From positions 25,488 through 89,487 of the forward strand of contig JBCAXJ010000013.1 in the NCBI GenBank assembly GCA_038534135.1: a stretch of DNA of 64,000 nt. Reading direction: 5' to 3'. Position numbers and translations under genes: made by a program. A model generated the notes under the pieces. It ran no database searches, had not been told where the DNA came from, and was given only the letters and a program-made list of their open reading frames with translations. Below, piece after piece: positions 43,676-51,661 of this stretch. This stretch comes from Thermohalobaculum sp038534135. Lineage in GTDB: Bacteria > Pseudomonadota > Alphaproteobacteria > Rhodobacterales > Rhodobacteraceae. Each line of letters begins with the position of its first letter. Within the stretch, counting starts at the first letter, position 1.

Positions 43676-44866
43676 TCATGCGGCGGGCAGGCAGGCCGGG
43701 CCGAGTGGTTCGAACGTCTTGTAGCCCATGATGAATTCGCGGTGACCCATCTGCTCGGAGGCCGTGCGCTCACCAGTGGCGACCGCAAGCGTCAGCGCAT
43801 GGATCTCGTCGCCGACCTCGGCCAGCGGCGTCCCATGCAGGATGCGCCCTGCGTTGACGTCCATGTCCTCCGCCATCCGGGCATAGGTTTCCGGGTTCGC
43901 GCAGATCTTGATCACCGGCGAGATGGCTGACCCGACGACCGAGCCGCGTCCCGTCACGAAGTAGGTTAGGTGGGCGCCGCAGGCCATCAGTTCAGCGATC
44001 TCGACGTTGTCGTTGATGTTCGGAAAGCCAAAGGTCGGCTCGCCGTCCGGGACGACATCGAGCAGATAGAGTCCTCCGCGCGGCGGTTGGTCGCCCGGCT
44101 TCAGCATTCCGTGGATCTGGCCCGACCCCGATTTGGCGTAGGCGCCGAGGGATTTTTCCTCGATCGTCGTGAGCCCCCCGTCGGCATTGCCCGAGGCGAA
44201 GGATCCGTAGCCCATCTTGCCATAGTAGATCGCGGCCTTCTCGACGGAATGGCGCAGTTCCTCGGCCAGTTCGGGCGTGGCGGCGCGGTCGGCCATGACG
44301 TGCTCGCAGCCGATCAGTTCACCGGTTTCCTCGAAGATACAGGCCGCGCCTTCGATCACGAGGCGGTCGAAGGCCAGACCTGCGGCCGGATTGCCGGTGA
44401 TGCCCGATGTGCCGTCCGAGCCGCCGCAGACCGTGCCGATGACGAGTTCGGATATGTCCATGTGCACGCGTTCAGCCGCTTCCAAGGCTGGCAGGTGCTG
44501 CCGCACAAAAGCCTCACCCATGGCGATGGTGCTGCGCGTGCCGCCCTCGCCCTGGATGACCAGAGTCTCGACGGGACGGCCCGATGCATCGATCACGCGG
44601 GCAAGCTGATGTTTGTTGAAGCTCTCGCAGCCGAGAGAGACGAGGAGGACCGCACCGACATTCGGATGTGTGCAGAGCGCTTCCATCATCCGCTGGGCAT
44701 AGGCGTTCGGGAAGCAGCCGGGGAACCCGATGAGGTGGACGTCATGGCCGCGAAAGCCGAGCGTGATCTCGCGGGCGACGTGGTGGGCGCATTCGACCAG
44801 ATAGGCAACAACCAGAGTGTTTCTGATGCCCTTGCGGCCATCGTTGCGGAGATAACCGGTCAGCAT
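43676..44866 (-). CDS. UxaA-type hydro-lyase, large subunit (altronate/galactarate dehydratase family)
   Basis: A 396-residue protein matching the catalytic part of the UxaA/GarD family: GYLRNDGRKGIRNTLVVAYLVECAHHVA at the start, VLLVSLGCESFNKHQLA, the Fe-related VIGTVCGGSDGTSGITGNPAAG and a C-terminal GRGSVVGSAISPVIKICANPETYARMAEDMDVNAGRI. These enzymes dehydrate sugar acids such as altronate. The N-terminal SAF domain is on a separate gene that overlaps its start by 7 bases. Which sugar acid is used cannot be read from the sequence. Confidence 0.88.
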   Translation of the reverse strand: MLTGYLRNDGRKGIRNTLVVAYLVECAHHVAREITLGFRGHDVHLIGFPGCFPNAYAQRMMEALCTHPNVGAVLLVSLGCESFNKHQLARVIDASGRPVETLVIQGEGGTRSTIAMGEAFVRQHLPALEAAERVHMDISELVIGTVCGGSDGTSGITGNPAAGLAFDRLVIEGAACIFEETGELIGCEHVMADRAATPELAEELRHSVEKAAIYYGKMGYGSFASGNADGGLTTIEEKSLGAYAKSGSGQIHGMLKPGDQPPRGGLYLLDVVPDGEPTFGFPNINDNVEIAELMACGAHLTYFVTGRGSVVGSAISPVIKICANPETYARMAEDMDVNAGRILHGTPLAEVGDEIHALTLAVATGERTASEQMGHREFIMGYKTFEPLGPACLPAA

Positions 44867-45159
44867 GGCGCGTCCTCGGGGACGACGTAGCTCGGCGTGT
44901 AGTCGGAGCGGACGTTGTGGACGTGAACATGTTCGCCCGCCGCAATGTCGGCGGTCGCGATCCCGATGGGGAAATTGTACTTCCAGATGGTCTCGCCCGT
45001 CGCGATGGCGCGGGCAGCGATCTTGTGCCCAAGCGTCAGCGCGGTCGCGAGTGTCGTGCGTGTGCCCTCGACGTCGACAGCCTGTCCGGCGGCCAAGCTG
45101 CTCGCGAGGACCAGGACGTTGTCACCTTCGGCGAGGCGGATCAGGTGCGTGTCACTCAT
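44860..45159 (-). CDS. UxaA-type small subunit (SAF domain)
   Basis: A 99-residue SAF-domain protein: HLIRLAEGDNVLVLASSLAAGQAVDVEGTRTTLATALTLGHKIAARAIATGETIWKYNFPIGIATADIAAGEHVHVHNV. The IWKYNFPIGxAT and GEHVHVHNV motifs are those of the N-terminal part of altronate dehydratase, here split off. The start was placed at ATG 45159 (MSDTHL), eight bases inside the end of the DUF6524 gene. Together with the large subunit it should form one enzyme. Confidence 0.88.
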   Translation of the reverse strand: MSDTHLIRLAEGDNVLVLASSLAAGQAVDVEGTRTTLATALTLGHKIAARAIATGETIWKYNFPIGIATADIAAGEHVHVHNVRSDYTPSYVVPEDAPC

Positions 45160-45556
45160 CGACGTCGTCCATATCGCGCTGGCCCGTGAGAGCGCGGCGC
45201 ACATGGCTCCACGATAAACCGATGCCAAGGACAATTCCAATGCAGAGCAGGATCAGCCATTGCATCAAGCCCGGTTCTTCGACGTTCAGATACCCATAAT
45301 CGACCAGAACCCAGATGATCGCAGCCAGCAGCGCGATGACAAGACCGGCGCCGATGAAGCCGATCGATCGCAGCGTTGCGCGGAGGCAAATGACGTAGAG
45401 GATCACCAGTACCACCCCTGCGAGCGCCTTCACGGCAGTATCGGTTTCGAATCCGCTCTGCACCCAATCGAAATAAGACGTGCCGCTGGGGTTGTAGGTC
45501 ACCATGACCAGTCCGATCGCGAGTGCGATCCGAAGCAGGAAACCAAATCCGCCCAT
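45152..45556 (-). CDS. DUF6524-type membrane protein
   Basis: A 134-residue protein with four predicted TM segments (FLLRIALAIGLVMVTYNP, VKALAGVVLVILYVICL, SIGFIGAGLVIALLAAIIWVLV, MQWLILLCIGIVLGIGLSW) and a YFDW motif after the first. It ends in an acidic cytoplasmic tail (DMDDVDE). This resembles the DUF6524 family of Rhodobacteraceae. The ATG at 45556 lies after a G-rich site. It is close to and overlaps the SAF gene, but a catabolic role is not implied. Confidence 0.75.
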   Translation of the reverse strand: MGGFGFLLRIALAIGLVMVTYNPSGTSYFDWVQSGFETDTAVKALAGVVLVILYVICLRATLRSIGFIGAGLVIALLAAIIWVLVDYGYLNVEEPGLMQWLILLCIGIVLGIGLSWSHVRRALTGQRDMDDVDE

Positions 45557-45663
45557 TCCGTCACCCCCAGGGAACACAGATCGCGGGAAAGTGACCGGTG
45601 CCGTGCGGTGGCGCAAGCGCGAATTGGCTCGACCTCCTTGCTGTCACGGCGCAGGATCGGGCG

Positions 45664-46260
45664 ATGACGCTGGAGGACATCGAAGCACGGATTGCCGCTT
45701 GCACGCTGTGCGCCGAGCGCTTCAGTGCAACCGAGACGGCGCATGAACCGCGCCCGGTGGTCTATCCGTCAAAGACCGCGCGGCTGATGATCGCCGGACA
45801 AGCGCCGGGTGCGCGGGTCCATGCCTCGGGCATTCCGTTTGACGATCCATCCGGGGACCGCCTGCGCGACTGGATGGGGATCGGACGCGACACGTTCTAT
45901 GATACGACAAGGCTGGCGATCGTGCCGATGGCGTTCTGCTTTCCGGGATATGACGCGAAGGGTTCGGATCTGCCGCCGCCGAAGATCTGTGCCGAGACCT
46001 GGCGTGAGGTGCTGCTGGCCCAGATGCCGCAGATCGAATTAGTGCTGGTGATTGGACAGTACGCGCAAGGGTGGCATATGGGCGGGGAGCGAAAACGAAC
46101 CCTGACCGAAACCGTCCGGCACTGGCGCGACTATGGCCCGCATATCCTTCCCCTGCCGCATCCATCCTGGCGCAACACCGCATGGCTGAAGAAAAACCCG
46201 TGGTTCGAGGACGAGGTGCTGCCGCATCTCAGGGCCGAAGTCGCGCGGCTTACGGGATAG
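45664..46260 (+). CDS. Uracil-DNA glycosylase-like protein
   Basis: A 198-residue protein of the UDG superfamily: an N-terminal EARIAACTLCAERF segment, MIAGQAPGARVHASGIPFDDPSGDRLRDWMG for motif A, and the C-terminal LPHPSWRNTAWLKKNPWF for motif B. The four cysteines of the Fe-S type family-4 enzymes are not all present, so the class is uncertain. The start at ATG 45664 follows a 22-codon open extension that is not family-like. A DNA-repair role is inferred. Its last ~60-80 bases overlap the next gene in another frame. Confidence 0.82.
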   Translation: MTLEDIEARIAACTLCAERFSATETAHEPRPVVYPSKTARLMIAGQAPGARVHASGIPFDDPSGDRLRDWMGIGRDTFYDTTRLAIVPMAFCFPGYDAKGSDLPPPKICAETWREVLLAQMPQIELVLVIGQYAQGWHMGGERKRTLTETVRHWRDYGPHILPLPHPSWRNTAWLKKNPWFEDEVLPHLRAEVARLTG

Positions 46261-47180
46261 GGCTTGCGGTCGCGCTGTCCGGATGCGTTGCGGGCGGGGC
46301 GTTGCCGCCACCGGTCGATGTTGCGCCAATCCCGGGTGATACGTCGCTGCGGGCAAGCGACGGTGAAAAGCTTGTGACATCTGAGTGGTTGCCGGATGCG
46401 GCTCCTGTTGGTGTGATCCTGGCCTTTCATGGATACGGAGATTACGGGCATCTGACGTTCCGACGGGCGGCGGAGTTCTGGCAGGCGCAGGGTTTTGCGG
46501 TCATCGCCGTCGACCAGCGCGGGTTTGGCCGCAATCGATCGTATGGGTTCTGGCCGGGTGCCGAGGGTCTGATCGCGGATGCCGCAGCTATCTCGCAGCA
46601 GGTTCGGGACCGGTTTCCTAATGTGCCTCTGACAGTCATTGGGCATTCGATGGGTGGTGGCGTTGTTACCGCAGCGGCTGCCGATGGTCTTGAGGCCGAC
46701 AGGTTGGTCCTCGCGGGGCCTGCGATCTGGGGCGGGTCACTTTTGAACCCGCTTTATCGTGCATCGGCCTGGTTGGCCGCCGTCACCGTTCCGGATAAAC
46801 GGTTCTCGGGGCGCGGTGTCGTGAAGATCCAGGCGAGCGACAATATCGACGCTCTGCGGGAGTTGTCGCGGGACGAACGCTATCTGTCGCCGCCTTCCGC
46901 GCGGGAGTTGCACGGGCTGGTCCGGCTGACCGATCTTGCGGAAGCGGCTGCGCCAGCGGTCGAGGTTCCGTCTCTGATGTTGCTGGGCGCCAAGGATCAG
47001 GTTGTTGTCAACGATGCCGCCCGCGCAACGTTCGGGCGCTTTGCCGGAGTTCGCGACGTGATTGAATACGAAGATGGCTGGCACCTGCTGTTCCGCGACC
47101 TACAGGCCGAGCGTGTCTGGCGCGACGTGGCGGAGTGGGCATTGGGTGATCTGGATCAGACGCAAGGAGGCTCGGGATGA
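46182..47180 (+). CDS. Lipoprotein alpha/beta hydrolase (monoacylglycerol-lipase-like)
   Basis: A 332-residue protein with a lipoprotein signal: a basic n-region, YGIGLAVALSGC and Cys at about position 35. The hydrolase core has VILAFHGYGDYGHLTFRR, the LxxxDQRGFGRN motif, the nucleophile elbow GHSMGG and a late His (EYEDGWHLLFRD). This matches the lysophospholipase/MGL type. No start other than ATG 46182 or GTG 46200 precedes the signal, so the gene begins inside the UDG gene in another frame. Its stop overlaps the SseB-like start (ATGA). Confidence 0.8.
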   Translation: MAEEKPVVRGRGAAASQGRSRAAYGIGLAVALSGCVAGGALPPPVDVAPIPGDTSLRASDGEKLVTSEWLPDAAPVGVILAFHGYGDYGHLTFRRAAEFWQAQGFAVIAVDQRGFGRNRSYGFWPGAEGLIADAAAISQQVRDRFPNVPLTVIGHSMGGGVVTAAAADGLEADRLVLAGPAIWGGSLLNPLYRASAWLAAVTVPDKRFSGRGVVKIQASDNIDALRELSRDERYLSPPSARELHGLVRLTDLAEAAAPAVEVPSLMLLGAKDQVVVNDAARATFGRFAGVRDVIEYEDGWHLLFRDLQAERVWRDVAEWALGDLDQTQGGSG

Positions 47181-47872
47181 GCGACCGCCTGACGGAGCTA
47201 CATGCGCTTGCTCTGGAAACCGACCGATCGGAAGATTGGGCGCGGTTCTACCAGACCTTCGCGGGGACAAGTCTGATCGTGCCCCTGTCTGTGAGCGACG
47301 GCGACACCGCCACGCCTGCGTTGACCGAACAGGACGGCGTGACCTGTGTGCTCGCTTATCCCGATATCGACAGCTATGCGTCTTTGATCGGCGCGCCCGG
47401 CGACTATGCCGAGGTTTCCGGTGTTGACCTGGCGGGCATGCTTGCCCCTCAGGCGACGGCCCTCAGCTTGCGGAGCGAACCGGGGATTGTCCTGCTTCCA
47501 AAGCAGTTGTCCTGGATTGCCGAGACGTACGGCGCCGAGGTTACCCGGGCGACGGGTTCGGGCGTGACGATAGAGACACCAGAGGCGCCGGATCTGGCGC
47601 TGATGGAGCAGTTGGGTGCGGCCGTGGCGGCGATGGGTGCAGACTGCCCCGAGGCGTGGCTGGTGGCGATGCGGGAGGATGAAGACTCAGCCGAACTTGT
47701 GCTCGTCCTTGGCCTGTCTGACAGCGCACGCAGGATCGAGGGCGAACTTGCGGAGACCGTCACACGCGCGGTCCAGACGGTCACGGATCTACCCTTTGCG
47801 GTGACTTGTCCGGACCGGGGCGCGCCTCTGATGGCCGCTGCCCGCAAGAACGGCATCGGTGTCGGCGGGTGA
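47177..47872 (+). CDS. SseB-like N-terminal domain protein
   Basis: A 231-residue cytoplasmic protein. The N-terminal half (WARFYQTFAGTSLIVPLSV, then VLAYPDIDSYASLIG and LAGMLAPQATALSLRSEPGIVLLPKQLSWI) fits the SseB N-terminal domain; the C-terminal half (AWLVAMREDEDSAELVLVLGL and FAVTCPDRGAPLMAAARKNGIGV) resembles the SseB C-terminal part. The function of SseB is poorly known. It is coupled to the lipoprotein hydrolase and converges on the TerB-like gene, one base away. Confidence 0.78.
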   Translation: MSDRLTELHALALETDRSEDWARFYQTFAGTSLIVPLSVSDGDTATPALTEQDGVTCVLAYPDIDSYASLIGAPGDYAEVSGVDLAGMLAPQATALSLRSEPGIVLLPKQLSWIAETYGAEVTRATGSGVTIETPEAPDLALMEQLGAAVAAMGADCPEAWLVAMREDEDSAELVLVLGLSDSARRIEGELAETVTRAVQTVTDLPFAVTCPDRGAPLMAAARKNGIGVGG

Positions 47873-47873
47873 G

Positions 47874-48320
47874 TCAGCTCTCGGCTAGCACTCTCTGCCG
47901 CGCCAGTCCCGCTTCACGGTCTGGCACATAAAGCAGCCCGGCCAGGCGGCGCACCAAGGCGCTTTCCTCGTGATCGCGTTCGCCATCGGCGTAGATGACA
48001 CGCCAGACGGCTTCGATCACGCCGACGCGGTCTTCGAACGGCACGGCGTCCTTGATGACCCGCGTGAAGCGCACGAGATCCGTCGCCTCGGATTGAACGA
48101 TCTGGGCTTCGGCGCGCAATTCGGATGCTTGCGCCTCGTTCAGGTGAAACCGGTTTTGCAGGATACGCCCGATCTGTGCCTGTTCCTCGGCAGCGTAGTG
48201 ACCATCGGCCAGGGCTGCTTCGATCAGGATGGCCGCCAGCGCGATCTGTGCGGGGTCGTGCTTCGGTGCTCCGCTCGGCGCAGGCTTGCCCGACAGCATT
48301 TCAAGAAGTTGGTCTATCAT
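47874..48320 (-). CDS. TerB-like protein
   Basis: A 148-residue helical protein of the TerB/tellurite-resistance-like family: QIALAAILIEAALADGHYAAEEQAQIGRIL, RFTRVIKDAVPFEDRVGVIEAVWRVIYADGERDHEESALVRRLAGLL. The acidic DG-x-x-x-x-E motifs (two) are the putative metal-binding sites. No other ter genes are near. The start at ATG 48320 (MIDQLLEML) fits the family; ATG 48338 and a longer frame are open. Confidence 0.85.
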   Translation of the reverse strand: MIDQLLEMLSGKPAPSGAPKHDPAQIALAAILIEAALADGHYAAEEQAQIGRILQNRFHLNEAQASELRAEAQIVQSEATDLVRFTRVIKDAVPFEDRVGVIEAVWRVIYADGERDHEESALVRRLAGLLYVPDREAGLARQRVLAES

Positions 48321-48516
48321 GACGGAGTTATTAAGCATCCGCGTATCAGAATGCGAGCGGTCCGGGTCAGAAAACCGCAGATGGCTCAAATTTGCGCCGT
48401 ATTGTGTCAAGAAATGTTAAGGGATTAACCAAAAATGCGGTAATCCGGCAAATAGTGCGGCTGCACCTAGGTGTGCCGGACCTGAGAACGTGACAGGATG
48501 TCGTCTGTGAGACCCG

Positions 48517-49164
48517 ATGATCAAGTTCGACAATGTCAGCAAGTCGTTCTGGAGCGGTGGCCATCAAAAGGTCATCCTGCACAATTCCAGTTTCAAGGTG
48601 GATGTCGGTCGAAATCTCGGGATTCTCGCGCCGAACGGAACCGGCAAGAGCACCTTGGTCAACATGATGGCGGGACTGGAAAAGCCAGACCACGGCCGCA
48701 TTCAGCGGCGCGGACGCATCAGTTGGCCGGTGGGTTACAATGGCGGCGTTGTGCGCACCATGTCGGGTGCCGAGAACATCCGCTACATCGCGCGCCTCTA
48801 CGATCGGGACGAATTCGAGACGCTGGCGTTCTGCATGGATTTCGCGGAGCTCGATCACTACATCGACATGCCGGTCCGGACGTATTCCGCGGGAATGCGG
48901 TCGCGCCTGGCCTTTGCGATCCTGATGGCGATCGATTTCGACTTCTATCTGGTGGACGAGGGTGCGTCGGCGGGAGATCGGAACTTCAACGAGAAAGCCG
49001 CGAACATGTTTCGCGAGCGGCTGGAATACTCGACGTTGGTCATGGTATCTCACAGCCCGGAGACACTGAAGCAGTACTGCGAACAAGCAGCGGTGCTGCT
49101 GGACGGCAAGCTGCATATATTCGACTCTCTGGAAGAGGCGAAAGAGCTGTACGAATATGAGTGA
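48517..49164 (+). CDS. kpsT: Capsule polysaccharide export ATP-binding protein KpsT
   Basis: KpsT powers ABC export of group-2-type capsular polysaccharide. The 215-residue protein has the fold: Walker A GILAPNGTGKSTL, the short signature YSAGMRSRLAFAI, Walker B FYLVDEGASAGDRNF and a final His in MVSHSPETL. Unusual is WPVGYNGGVVRTMSGAENIRYIARLYD, typical of KpsT rather than other ABC ATPases. The stop overlaps the kpsE start by 8 bases. The permease KpsM and outer-membrane KpsD are not in the window. Confidence 0.9.
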   Translation: MIKFDNVSKSFWSGGHQKVILHNSSFKVDVGRNLGILAPNGTGKSTLVNMMAGLEKPDHGRIQRRGRISWPVGYNGGVVRTMSGAENIRYIARLYDRDEFETLAFCMDFAELDHYIDMPVRTYSAGMRSRLAFAILMAIDFDFYLVDEGASAGDRNFNEKAANMFRERLEYSTLVMVSHSPETLKQYCEQAAVLLDGKLHIFDSLEEAKELYEYE

Positions 49165-50728
49165 AGATCGGTCCAGAGATCCGGACGGCGGGCGCCAGCA
49201 GGACGATCTTTCGGGTATGTTCTCCGAACGACCGGGAGGGCGGTCCGGTGTGCGCGAAAGCGAGGCATCGGTATCCTCCGGTGATCCAGCCAAGGATGCG
49301 TCGAGCGCAGGCGAAGGCATGGCCGAGGCAGGTGCGCGTGCTGCCGACACCGCTGCAATGATCCCGGCGTCGGTTGACGAGGATGCGGTTGAGAAGCATC
49401 GCGCGGCAAAGCAGGCGCGGATCCGCAAGAAACGCCGTGCCATGCGCGAAGGTAGTGAAGATCCGGACGGCGACGAGCCGCAGCTTCCCGCGAAGGTGCG
49501 CGGCAAAGGTGGCGGCGGCAAGAAAGGCAGTGCGCTGCCCGCGCTGCGCCCGGACATCAAACCGGATACGCCCGCGCTGCGCGCCGAACGAGTCGAGGCA
49601 ATCCGCCGCGATCTGGTCAAGCGACGGCGTCGCAAGGGCGGCACGATGCTGCTCAAGCTCTGGGCCTTCGTGCTGGCGCCGACCCTGATCGTTGGTTACT
49701 TCCTCTGGTGGGTCGCATCGGACATGTACGAGTCCGAGTCGAAGTTTATGGTTGAAAGCGCTGATGGAGGCGGCTCGCCTGCGGGCGGCTTGCTGTCATC
49801 GTTCCTGGGTGGGGGCGGCATCAACGACCCGGTTGCGGTGCAAACCTATATCGTGTCGCGTGATGTGTTGCGTCTCTTGGATCAGGAACATGGCTGGATC
49901 GCGCATTTTCAGGCGCCGGATCTCGATATCATCAACAGGCTCGATCCGACAGCGACGTTCGAGGAAGCATACGCGCACTACCAGAAGATGGTGAGCGTCA
50001 GCTACGATCCGACCGAGGGTATCATCGAGATGGCGCTTGTCGCCTCTGATCCCGAGTCCGCTCGACGCTTCAGCTCCGCCATCATCGGTTACGCCGAGAC
50101 GAAGGTTGATGAATTGTCGGATCGGGTGCGCAACGATGCAATGCAAGATGCCGACCGGAACCTTGCAGATTCCGAGGCCGCGTTGAAGCGCGCTCAGCTT
50201 GCCGAAGCGGAAATGCGCAAGCAGCAAGAGATCTTTTCGATCGAAAGCGAGGTTGCGACGGCGATGTCGATCATTGCCGGGATGGAGACCGAGCTTGAAG
50301 CGCTGAGTGCCCGGTTGACCAATTTGCGCCGTGTGACGTCTGAGTCTGATCCCAGGGTCGAGCGGATTCGCAACCAGGTCGAAACGCTGGCCGCGCGGAT
50401 TGAACAGCGTCGGTCAGCTGTCGCTGGTGCATCAACGCAGGCAACAACAAGTCTGGCCGACGCGAGCGCGGAACTGACACGTGCTCAGATCGACGTCCAG
50501 GCTGCGATGGCGATCTTTACGTCGGCCCTGCAGGCGCGCGAACTTGCGCGGGCCAACACGGCACGTCAGCACCGTTATCTTTCGGTCGTCTCGACGCCAT
50601 CTGTGCCCGATGAGTCAAACTACCCCAAAAAGCCACAGCTGTTGGCTCTTGCGTTTATCTGCTTCCTGGGTTTCTACATCATCTTCTCATTGACCGTCTC
50701 GTTGATCCGCGAGCAGGCAAGCATCTGA
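49157..50728 (+). CDS. kpsE: Capsule export inner-membrane protein KpsE-like (PCP type)
   Basis: A 523-residue polysaccharide co-polymerase-like protein. After a 160-residue charged, low-complexity N-terminal extension (Asp/Gly/Arg/Lys-rich, probably cytoplasmic) comes TM1 (LLKLWAFVLAPTLIVGYFLWW, about 160-182), the periplasmic domain with VAASDMYESESKFMVES-like text, VSRDVLRLLDQEHGWIAHF, a long coiled coil (about 300-470), the SYPKKPQ-like NYPKKPQLLALAFICF motif and TM2 near the end. Together with KpsT it should form the export machine. The N-terminal extension is unusual, as family members are about 380 residues. Confidence 0.86.
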   Translation: MSEDRSRDPDGGRQQDDLSGMFSERPGGRSGVRESEASVSSGDPAKDASSAGEGMAEAGARAADTAAMIPASVDEDAVEKHRAAKQARIRKKRRAMREGSEDPDGDEPQLPAKVRGKGGGGKKGSALPALRPDIKPDTPALRAERVEAIRRDLVKRRRRKGGTMLLKLWAFVLAPTLIVGYFLWWVASDMYESESKFMVESADGGGSPAGGLLSSFLGGGGINDPVAVQTYIVSRDVLRLLDQEHGWIAHFQAPDLDIINRLDPTATFEEAYAHYQKMVSVSYDPTEGIIEMALVASDPESARRFSSAIIGYAETKVDELSDRVRNDAMQDADRNLADSEAALKRAQLAEAEMRKQQEIFSIESEVATAMSIIAGMETELEALSARLTNLRRVTSESDPRVERIRNQVETLAARIEQRRSAVAGASTQATTSLADASAELTRAQIDVQAAMAIFTSALQARELARANTARQHRYLSVVSTPSVPDESNYPKKPQLLALAFICFLGFYIIFSLTVSLIREQASI

Positions 50729-50749
50729 AACGCCATCGGGAGAACCCGA

Positions 50750-51598
50750 GTGACAGAGTCAGCGCAGCGCGACGTGGCGGCGGGGGCCGTTACGTTCTCG
50801 AACGAAAGACCGTTCGCCCTGATCGCCGGACCATGCCAGGCAGAGAGCACGGATCATGCTGTCGACATCGCAGGCGCGATGGCCGAGATCTGCCATGCAC
50901 GGTCGATAGGATACGTCTTCAAGGCAAGTTTCGATAAGGCGAACCGGACGTCGGTCGACGGCGTTCGCGGGTTGGGCCTCGAGAACGGGTTGCGCACGCT
51001 CCAAAGCGTCAAGGATCAGATCGGCTGTCCTGTTCTAACGGATGTCCATTTGCCGGAACAGTGTGTACCCGTGGCCGAGGTTTGCGACATCCTCCAGATC
51101 CCGGCGTTTCTGTGCCGGCAGACCGATCTGCTTCTGGCGGCAGGCGCGACCGGTGCCGCAATCAACGTCAAGAAGGGTCAGTTTCTCGCACCTTGGGACA
51201 TGCCCAACGTTGCCGCGAAGATTGCCTCGACCGGGAACCAGAACATTACGCTGTGCGAGCGCGGGACGTCGTTTGGCTATAACACGCTCGTCACGGATAT
51301 GCGCGCGCTGCCGCAGATGGCAGCCACCGGATATCCGGTCATCTTCGACGCAACGCATTCGGTGCAGCAACCGGGTGGGCTTGGCGGCGCGTCCGGTGGT
51401 CAGCGCGAGTTTGCTCCGGTTCTGGCCCGGGCTGCGGCGGCTGTTGGCGTGGCCGGGTTCTTCATCGAGACGCATCGAGATCCCGATAGCGCGCCAAGCG
51501 ACGGCCCGAACATGATCCCGCTTGACCGGATGGCATCGTTGCTTGACCGCCTCCAAGCGATTGATCAGGCCGCCAAGGCGGAGCCAATCGTACTTTGA
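50750..51598 (+). CDS. kdsA: 3-deoxy-8-phosphooctulonate synthase KdsA
   Basis: KdsA condenses PEP with arabinose-5-phosphate to give Kdo-8-phosphate, needed for LPS and for Kdo-linked capsule. The 282-residue TIM barrel has LIAGPCQAESTDHAV, FKASFDKANRTSVDG, VLTDVHLPEQ, LCRQTDLLLAAG, INVKKGQFLAPWDMPN, LCERGTSFGYNTLVTDM and FDATHSVQQPGG. The start is a GTG, 21 bases after kpsE. Kdo synthesis here, in a capsule locus, suggests a second kdsA copy dedicated to the polysaccharide or its Kdo linker. Confidence 0.95.
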   Translation: MTESAQRDVAAGAVTFSNERPFALIAGPCQAESTDHAVDIAGAMAEICHARSIGYVFKASFDKANRTSVDGVRGLGLENGLRTLQSVKDQIGCPVLTDVHLPEQCVPVAEVCDILQIPAFLCRQTDLLLAAGATGAAINVKKGQFLAPWDMPNVAAKIASTGNQNITLCERGTSFGYNTLVTDMRALPQMAATGYPVIFDATHSVQQPGGLGGASGGQREFAPVLARAAAAVGVAGFFIETHRDPDSAPSDGPNMIPLDRMASLLDRLQAIDQAAKAEPIVL

Positions 51599-51661
51599 TC
51601 TGCATTTGAACACCATCACCGCCGTCAGTCTCCGGACGGGACCACAGGACAGGAAGACAGG

